From the NCBI GenBank assembly GCA_024138015.1, contig JAMXBB010000009.1:40673096-40737095 (forward strand): a DNA stretch of 64,000 bases, written 5' to 3'. The DNA is from Lumnitzera littorea (Eukaryota > Streptophyta > Magnoliopsida > Myrtales > Combretaceae). The notes beneath the pieces are model-generated. The model saw nothing but the letters and a program-made list of their open reading frames with translations, was not told where the DNA came from and searched no databases. Below, piece by piece: positions 56,945-64,000 of the stretch (positions are counted from its first letter, which is position 1; the number at the start of each line of letters is the position of its first letter). The position numbers and the translations under genes were made by a program.

Positions 56945-58598
56945 GGCCAAGTGTGCTTGGAAATTTTATTATTTATAAGTATTTGTTTTGGTGTGATTAA
57001 ATGGGGAAAGCCTGTAGTTTGGTTAATCTTTTTTCCATTTTATTGGTATCTTACAGTTGTTTACTTGAATCTTTGTGTTTAGTAAGAATAAGACACTAAA
57101 AAGATGAAAATGTATTTTTTTTCGAAAATACCAATTAAAATAATCATTTTCAATACATAAAATATATTTTTTCAAATTTTTTCTTTTAAAAGTACATAAA
57201 TTTTTATTTTTCAATTCTCATACTACAATTACTGTTTACATCATAATTATAAAATATAAATAGATAAGGTATATATAAGATAGTTTTTTAAACATCAAAT
57301 TTTAAATAGATACAAATAAAATACAAACGAAAAAAAAGATAATTTAAACAAGAATGTATAGAGGGAATGATCGTTTTCAAGGAGTAAGCTTTTCTGTGTC
57401 TCATATTAATTTTAAGTTTCATATGCATCATATTGAGAGTTGACATCAATGGAGAATCATGTTGTTTTGGGTAATAGCTTCTAACTCCTTAATTAGTTAA
57501 GGTTTTACATCTTTAATCATTAACATTTATCTAATTTTCTAATTGAGTCTTGTTTCTTTTTCGTTTTTTTCCCTAAGTCTTTATGTTTGTTTGCATTTAC
57601 AAGTTAAAATCTTTGTTATGCTATTGACGTTTTTTATCCATGATACTATGCAACATCACTTGATTCATTGAAAAAGTTTAATTTAGATAAATAATATAGT
57701 TAAATAAGTACATTATTGTGCAAACATCAAATATTTAATAGAAAATAAATTGTAAGAAAAATAAAGGACACAACAGAATTTAGTAGGTAAACTAATGCCA
57801 CTAACACTATGGTAGGAAGAGAATCCTTATTCCTTGAGAAGAAATGATGTAGTGTATATTGTTAAATCTTATAACTATTTATATAAGTAACCCATAATGA
57901 CATGGTTCATTATACCTTGACCTCTTATAGAATTCCCTCTTTGGTTGAACTTCGACAATATTGGTTGGCTTATAATTTGGGTCTGGTCACAATAATCTAA
58001 GGTACTCAATAATTTTCCACCTTAACTTGAATTATCTAAGCCATCAAAACCAAGAATAGATCCCTATCATCTCCAAAGTGTAAGTTATGTTTGAACTTAT
58101 CTATAGGCAATGACTTTATCAACAAATTTGTTGGATTTTCTTTTTTTGGCTATCTTCTCTATAGAAAACAACTTATCATCTATGACATCTCATATGAAGT
58201 TTGACTTGACATTAACATGCTCTGATCTATCATGATAAATCGAATTCTTCACCAAGCTCAATGCACTTTTACTATATGATAAGTTTTGGAACATCTAAGC
58301 CCAAGTTAATAATATGACCATGCAACCACATACTGTCATGGACCCCTTCTATCAATCGCATGTATTCAACTTCAATGGAAAACAAAGCTACTATTTTAGC
58401 TAAAGTGTTGCTTTTCCATTTGATATCACTTCCACGGAGGGTAACGATATAACATGTTAGGTAACTTCTTCTTATATGGGCTCATAAGTTAGCTCAACAT
58501 GCTTGTGAGTAGTTTTGCAAGCAGTTTTGTGAGCAAGATTATAAGTTTTATATGTAATATATAATTAAAACCTAAAAGCTGATAGTTATATAATATAT
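56945..58598. repeat. Segmental duplication copy B, distal 3' flank
   Basis: Collinear with 27,858-29,440 at about 88% by eye, including the MITE remnant and the copia RNase H remnant. Confidence 0.85.
58040..58460 (-). pseudogene. Copia RNase H remnant in copy B
   Basis: Counterpart of 28,890-29,330 with the same order of pieces (GSDI-WKSNTLAKIVALFSIEVEYM, then the LAKN-like part and the C-terminal tail) and extra damage. It was inserted before the duplication. Confidence 0.7.
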
Positions 58599-58820
58599 AT
58601 TATTTAATAAATATAGTCTAGTTTTATTCATTTTTCATTCACCTATCTATTTATGTATTTATTTATTTTTGTATTTTTAATTTTCTCGATTTATCAACAT
58701 ATAATATATATTATATAATAAATATAGTTTAGTTTTATTCATTTTTCATTGATCTATCTAGTTATGTATTTATTTATTTTTGTATATTTGATTTTCTAGA
58801 TTTATCAACATATAATATAC
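58599..58820. repeat. Tandem duplication of a 111-bp unit at the end of copy B
   Basis: 58,599-58,709 and 58,710-58,820 repeat each other (ataaatatag(t/c)ctagttttattc ... gatttatcaacatataatata). Copy A has one unit (about 29,450-29,545). Confidence 0.8.
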
Positions 58821-58821
58821 T

Positions 58822-59020
58822 TACGCACGCATACATGCACGCATAAGCGTACACACACATACATACACATACGTGTACGCACGTATACACGTACGTGTAC
58901 ATGTACACACACACCTGTACGCGTACGTATGCGCGCACATACACACAACACACATGCATACACATACACACCAGTACGCCCATACGTACACATGCACACA
59001 TGCGCATATGCGCGTATACT
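58822..59020. repeat. Alternating purine-pyrimidine tract (ACGT-only simple sequence)
   Basis: Nearly 200 bp of alternating purine and pyrimidine (acgcacgcatacatgcacgc style), mixing CA, TA, CG and TG steps with only a few interruptions. The apparent open frames rich in Cys, Val, His and Tyr here are artefacts of the repeat. Confidence 0.85.
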
Positions 59021-61851
59021 ATATTTTTTCATTCATCTTATATCCATAAGGTTACAAATAAGTCAGGTTGATCATGAGTTGCTTGAGCTCAACTCAAACT
59101 TGGTTTATAGACAAACTGAGCTTGAACTTAAAATAAAACTCTAAATGATCTAAGCTTGAGCTTGTAATTTTGAAGCTTAGTAGAAGTTTAATTTAGCTCA
59201 GCCTTGATAAATTTTAAACTAACCAAACCTAAGCTTTCAAAAGCTTAACTTAACTTAATTCGTTTGTTGCCCTAATTCAATATCTTAAATATCATGAGAA
59301 TATCGATAAACATTTCCCACCAAAATATTTACAAATCATTTAAAAGTTATCTTCTTGTGAATTTGCCTTTGTTTGCACTTAGAGTTATCCACAAGAGTAA
59401 TAATGGAAATGATATGTAAAACATATTAAGCTACATGATTTTGAAAAGATTATTGTCTCCCATATTTTACTTGAGCCTTTCATGCAGGCCTACAAATTGA
59501 TCACCATATTAAAAAAATTTCCTTCATGCTTTTAAAATTTCAAGAAATCTTGTTAGCTAAAGTCGTTGTAACCTAGTGCATTACTATTGGTCTCTCATCA
59601 TGATAGATTAAGATTCAAATTTCTTTTTGCTTATAGTAAGCCTAAAAATAAAAAAGAAGAAGAAGAAGAAATCTTGTTAAAAGAACCTAGGCTACACTCC
59701 ACCCATAAGGTCAAAATAACAAAGGATTTAAAAAATATTTTTTTTTTAGAAATCATATAAATGAGTTAAAAAATTTTTGCTTTTAGTTTTGAATATTTTA
59801 TTATATTTGATTTTACTTTTTAAGTTATTTATGTTTTATTGTTATATTAAGAATAATAAAATGATTGCTTAAATAATAAATATTTTTGATGATTATAGAA
59901 AGGTAAAATTATTTTATAATAAATTGGGAGTTGAAGGGTGATTAAGTGATTAGGCTTAGGTAGTTTTGAATAAATCTTGGATGACTTAGGTTTGGCTCAG
60001 TGTGTTTGGAATAGTGATAGTTAAGACTAGTTATCATTTTTGGCCTTCCTTAGTAGGTCACGTACCTAGTAGGACTAGGCTTAGGTAGTAGGTTAAACCA
60101 ACTTGGACCCTCTAGTTCACTTGTCATAAAACACGTAAACCATAATTGATCTAGGTGGGGCTAGTTACTAGCTGGTTTAAGGGCTTGTGAATTGATCTTG
60201 CTTTTTTTAATTTTTAAATTTTTATGCCAAAATTTTTTTGGAATTTCTTTCAGTTATAAATATATTATGTAATATTATAAATATGAATTAATGTATATTA
60301 TGAAATATAATATATATATATATATATACTCATTAATATGTTTTATGCAAACACACAAATGTATCTTGCTTGTATAATGTACATGTGCACCAAATTGTTT
60401 GATTTTGTTGTAGAAAATGGATTTATTATATAAAGGAAAATTATTGATAAATTCCACATGTATGTTGTATATAATATACATTACAAATGCTCAATGAAAG
60501 CCCATACAAATATATTATACCGAAATTTATATACAGAGATACATGTTACAAAGTTAAATCCTACCTAGTAAAGGGTAAAGAGAAAACATTTTGATAGATT
60601 ATACATATGAAGAAAGCTAAGTTACAATGTCATGAAACATCAAGGAGGTAGTCCATACATGAAGAAATTAGAAGTGCTTAGGGAAATTTTTCTTTTTATT
60701 ATTTTTAAGGTCTCCCAAAAGGTGCCTATATATTAGTCAATTGGAATTAGACCATTATATTTCAATGTAATTTTTTAGAAAATCTTTAGTATGTTGGTTA
60801 ATTTTATACTAGAGAAAAAAAATTTAGACTTACGTGATGATCCATTTAATTGTTATTGTTAAAAAACTATTACAAAACATGCTAATATTCCCCTATATAT
60901 TGCTTTGAAAATCCTAGGATAAAAGCCTTAGTTTTGAATTACAAAAATTTTTTCTCTAAGTGACAAAATATTTCTAATTTGAGAAAGGTATGGTTAATTG
61001 ATCTAACCTTCTGCACTCTCTAGAGTAGACACCAAGCTTGAGCTTCCCTTTGATTTGTTGAAATCACTAAAATACTTGTCTTCCTCCATTGACATCTCAC
61101 AAGACTGTTCTCTTCATGCCTCTTTATACCAATCTTTGATGTAAGTGGTTGCTTCAGTATTGACAATACAAAGGTAGGCTTGCCAATTGTCATGGTATGA
61201 TTGCACATCCATGAACTATTTGAACATAGATGCTTTTCCTTTGGAACCTTTTCTTAAAGCTTGCTTCTTACTAGAATGAATCATGAAAAAAAGATCCATT
61301 TGTGGTTTATGGTATGTTATGAAGGAAAAAAATTACAAAAAAAAAATAGATATTACAAATTGTAGGTAACGAAGAAAGAAATAACTGCACATTAATATAA
61401 ATTGCTTTAATTGGGAAAATTTAGAGTGAGTAAGGGTTTAGAGCTTTTTAAGTGAATTTGATTGTTTTGTGAAAACATAGAAGCTAAGTACACCAATTTA
61501 TAGTGTTTTCACAAATTTTTTTCCTAACTTCTTGAACATTAAAATTCATGCCACAATATCAAAATTTCTTACAACCCTAAGGCTTAAGCATCTTTAGACT
61601 TTGAAGAATTCAATATTAAAAAATTTCACTCTTTGAATCTCACATCATTGTCCAAACTCCATCTACTTTAGTTTTGCATTGTTTAAATTTGTAAGTTTTA
61701 ATCATCTTTTGCTAAAGAATCTCTTTATCTTTTTGTTCCATTATTTCACTCTCTAAATATCTCAATGTCACTTCTCTTGTTTTTCTATACCTTCTTTTCA
61801 TCTCTTTATCTTGCATCTCTCTCCTTAATTATGACTCAAACACATACACAT
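59021..61851. other. Non-coding, mostly unassigned
   Basis: No confident gene. It contains an (AAG)n run near 59,655-59,672 and a (TA)n run near 60,310-60,327. A hAT-like phrase-rich segment lies at 59,930-60,190. A minus-strand open reading at about 61,280-61,010 (LCIVNTEATTYIKDWYKEA, then a stop, then EQSCEMSMEEDKYFSDFN) looks protein-like but matches no family I recognise. Confidence 0.4.
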
Positions 61852-61912
61852 ACTCACTCTCTCTCTCTCTCTCTCTCACTCTCTCTCTCTCTCACTCTCT
61901 CTCTCTCTTCTT
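61852..61912. repeat. (CT)n microsatellite
   Basis: A run of CT dinucleotides with periodic CACT interruptions. Confidence 0.9.
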
Positions 61913-62828
61913 TACTCTACCTCCGTTTGTCATTTCTCTAGACTTCAAAAATGTTTTCAATACCTTCATTTGTCTTAATTTGGCCTCTCTTATTGCATTT
62001 ATGTCTCTAACTTTTTTTCTTTAAGTTTATTTCTTACAAAATCCGAGCTAAATTGTGTGAACCTATTGCATCATTAAGTTCTAGGTTGGCTAGATATGGC
62101 TAATGAACTGCCATGACCTATTAGAACCGATGGATCGTGTTGGCAATTCAGGCCCTCCCTAATGGGTTTGTTTTGATCTCATGAGTCGCCAGGCAAGTTC
62201 CAATTAGACCCGACCTTATCCCAGGTCTAAATAGGACCAAACTGTTGAGCCTCATATACTTAAAGATCCTTGAAAGAGTTAGGCTCATCTCATTATCAAT
62301 CATTAACACTTTTTGTTTGGCATAGGAGAAGGAATTAGGAAGGAAAGGATGTGATTGGAAATAATAAGAGAAGAAAAAATTATGAAAGTATATGGTTCAT
62401 TTCAATATATTTGGATAATGAGGAGAAAAAAGAAATGAAAAGAATCTGAATCATTACTAAAAACAAAATGATTAATATAACCATAAAAAATAATAAGAAA
62501 AAATAAAAATATTAGGTGATGATTGGATACTAGGAAATTAAATAATGTTCTTCACTTTTCCTTTCCTTTCTCTTTCATTAGATGGGAGTAAACTCTAATG
62601 GAGTCTAGTGAAAATTTTCCCTTATAAATAGATTCCTTCCATTTTCTTCCTCCTCGAAGCAAGAAAAAATGTTTCAAAATTCAAGTTTTCTTTTCCCTCT
62701 TAATTCCTTACATATGTTAAGGCAATTATACGACCCATGGTGATTGTCCAATGCTCATCTCCCCTAATTATTTTCTGTCCTATTTCCTTACAATAATTAT
62801 TTCTTACATATGTAATCGAGGTAACGTA
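61913..62828. other. Non-coding with transposon-like segments
   Basis: A stretch at 62,080-62,240 (ctatcggttctaat-like, ggcaattcaggccctcc) has the base composition of hAT subterminal regions. The segment from 62,310 (tttttgtttggcatagg) resembles a MITE end. Neither could be bounded. Confidence 0.3.
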
Positions 62829-62836
62829 ACTACATC

Positions 62837-63615
62837 TAGACCTAGGCACCAGGTTGAATCAGCCCTGAATCGTCAGTTCACGGGTCAGTGATATGATGAA
62901 CCGTGACTGGCCCGTGAGCTGGTGGTTCCAGGTAGGTTCACTAGGCCTCGCGGTTCAAGAGCAAGTTTGAGGCCTTCGAATCAATTTTTATTTAATATTA
63001 AAATTTTTTTATTTTATTAATTTATTTTTTATATACATTAATAATTTCTAATAATATGATCTCCTTTTGCTTTTTTTTTTTAAAGTGTATTAATTTATTA
63101 ATAATTTCTAATTTTTTTTATTGATTTCCAATTTAATGTGATTTCAACTTTTTTATTTTTTTCCCTTAAATTTTATTTTTTTTCTTATATTCAAATCCTT
63201 AATATTCAATAAGTTTTACAAAAAAGATTTATATTAACTAAAATTGAATTTGTTATCTATTTTTAACATATAATTAACTTATAATTAGTTATTTATTATT
63301 AGTTTGATGATATTATTTAAAAAAAAAATTATCATTCACCATCGTAAATAAAGTAGCTTTGATATGTAATGACTTATTGAATATTATCCAATTATTTTTT
63401 TCAACTTAATAGCCTCTCTTCTCTCTCTCTCTCTCTCTCTCTCTTTTTATGAGTGTGAACTCACCAAGCCAACTTATTGGTTCAATAGCGGATCGGCCTG
63501 ACTGTTTGTGAATCACTTGAGTCTTTAAAACTCGACGATTTGCTAGGGCAGTTTTGCTCGGCCACTATCAGGTTAGACCGATTCACGGTTGCAAATTGGC
63601 TCATGCTAAGATCTA
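62837..63615. mobile_element. Non-autonomous hAT-like element, 779 bp, with 8-bp target-site duplication
   Basis: The left end tagacctaggcaccag and the reverse complement of the right end tagatcttagcatgag agree at 11 of 16 positions. The 8 bp outside each end are actacatc (62,829-62,836) and actaaatc (63,616-63,623), seven of eight identical, the length expected for hAT. GC-rich subterminal regions (62,860-62,980 and 63,460-63,600) flank an AT-rich, non-coding core with a (CT)n run at 63,418-63,443. The terminal sequence resembles the right end of the hAT block at 56,944 (TAGACTTAGG on the minus strand). Confidence 0.75.
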
Positions 63616-63623
63616 ACTAAATC

Positions 63624-64000
63624 TATTGATGCTCACACCTTGCGGATAAACAGATAAGTCCTTTGTGGGAATAGTGCATCCGATACATAGAAGTCCTCGG
63701 CAGTTGCTAATATGAAAATCCACTTCCAGCGGCTATATCGAGAAATATTATACTAGCAGTTTGCAAATCATTCCCAAGATTTTGTATTTATTTATTAATT
63801 TATTTTTCCTTTTACTTTTCTTTCTATACTTAAAAAGAAAAAAAAAAGGTTAACATTACAATTTACATCTCAATTTTGTTACTTTTTATAATTATACACT
63901 TGAAGTTTTAACTTATCTAATTATACATTCAATTAAAAATTTAGTTATTAGGGTTTATACTTCAATTAACTCAAATTTATATCGTTACTTTAGTTAACAC
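63624..64000. other. Non-coding window end
   Basis: AT-rich with no recognisable feature. Confidence 0.5.

Noticed and set aside
58774..59032. Cys/Val/His/Tyr-rich open frames on both strands
   Set aside because: They are produced by the alternating CA/TA/CG simple sequence; all frames stay open because the repeat lacks stop codons.
1..64000. CRISPR arrays, operons, riboswitches, phage or plasmid modules
   Set aside because: No regular spacer-repeat arrays, no operon-like gene clusters and no prokaryotic genes; composition and content are those of a plant nuclear genome.

Overview
This window looks like AT-rich nuclear DNA from a flowering plant, most likely a eudicot. The evidence is one intact plant family-1 UDP-glycosyltransferase (UGT91-like) surrounded by degenerate plant transposons: Ty1/copia elements including a Sirevirus-type one, a Ty3/gypsy Tat/Ogre-like element, a Mutator-like element (MULE) carrying a plant mobile domain gene, hAT, and MITEs. 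Everything below comes from reading the sequence; no alignment or database search was run. Identities are estimates by eye.

The backbone is an old direct segmental duplication. Copy A runs from about 8,394 to 29,545 and copy B from about 33,806 to 58,820. Ancestrally each held about 8 kb: non-coding 5' flank, a CCAAT/TATA promoter, a UGT gene, its 3' flank and a copia RNase H remnant. In copy A the UGT reading frame (25,643-27,076) is intact, but a 13.1-kb LTR retrotransposon (12,267-25,354) sits between the TATA box and the ATG. In copy B a 5.5-kb copia element (37,411-42,878) sits in the same short interval. The copy B UGT is also ruined by two small deletions, a 7-kb MULE block that replaces its middle, a nonsense change and a frameshift. 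Its 3' flank is split by a 5.2-kb hAT-containing block.

Layout: 1-1,063 holds nothing recognised. 1,064-3,260 is the 5' half of a copia element. 4,131-8,394 (minus) is the 3' part of a Sirevirus-like copia, pol followed by an extra envelope-like ORF. 8,394-12,266 is the copy A 5' flank. 12,267-25,354 (minus) is a Tat/Ogre-like element with two LTRs and gag-protease but no reverse transcriptase that I can find. Inside it, on the opposite strand, lies a fragment of a host VPS13-type lipid-transfer protein gene, split by another LTR-like insertion. 25,355-29,545 is the UGT and its 3' flank. 29,546-33,800 is non-coding, with a direct repeat that contains the only N in the window. 33,806-58,820 is copy B with its insertions. 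58,822-59,020 is an alternating purine-pyrimidine tract at the edge of copy B. The remainder is non-coding apart from microsatellites and a well-bounded non-autonomous hAT-like element (62,837-63,615) with an 8-bp target-site duplication.

Only the UGT at 25,643-27,076 looks like a functional host gene. I found no tRNA, rRNA, CRISPR array or prokaryotic feature. The most interesting points are the paired retrotransposon insertions in both UGT promoters, the gag-only Tat element carrying a VPS13 fragment, and the MULE-PMD element inside the second UGT.
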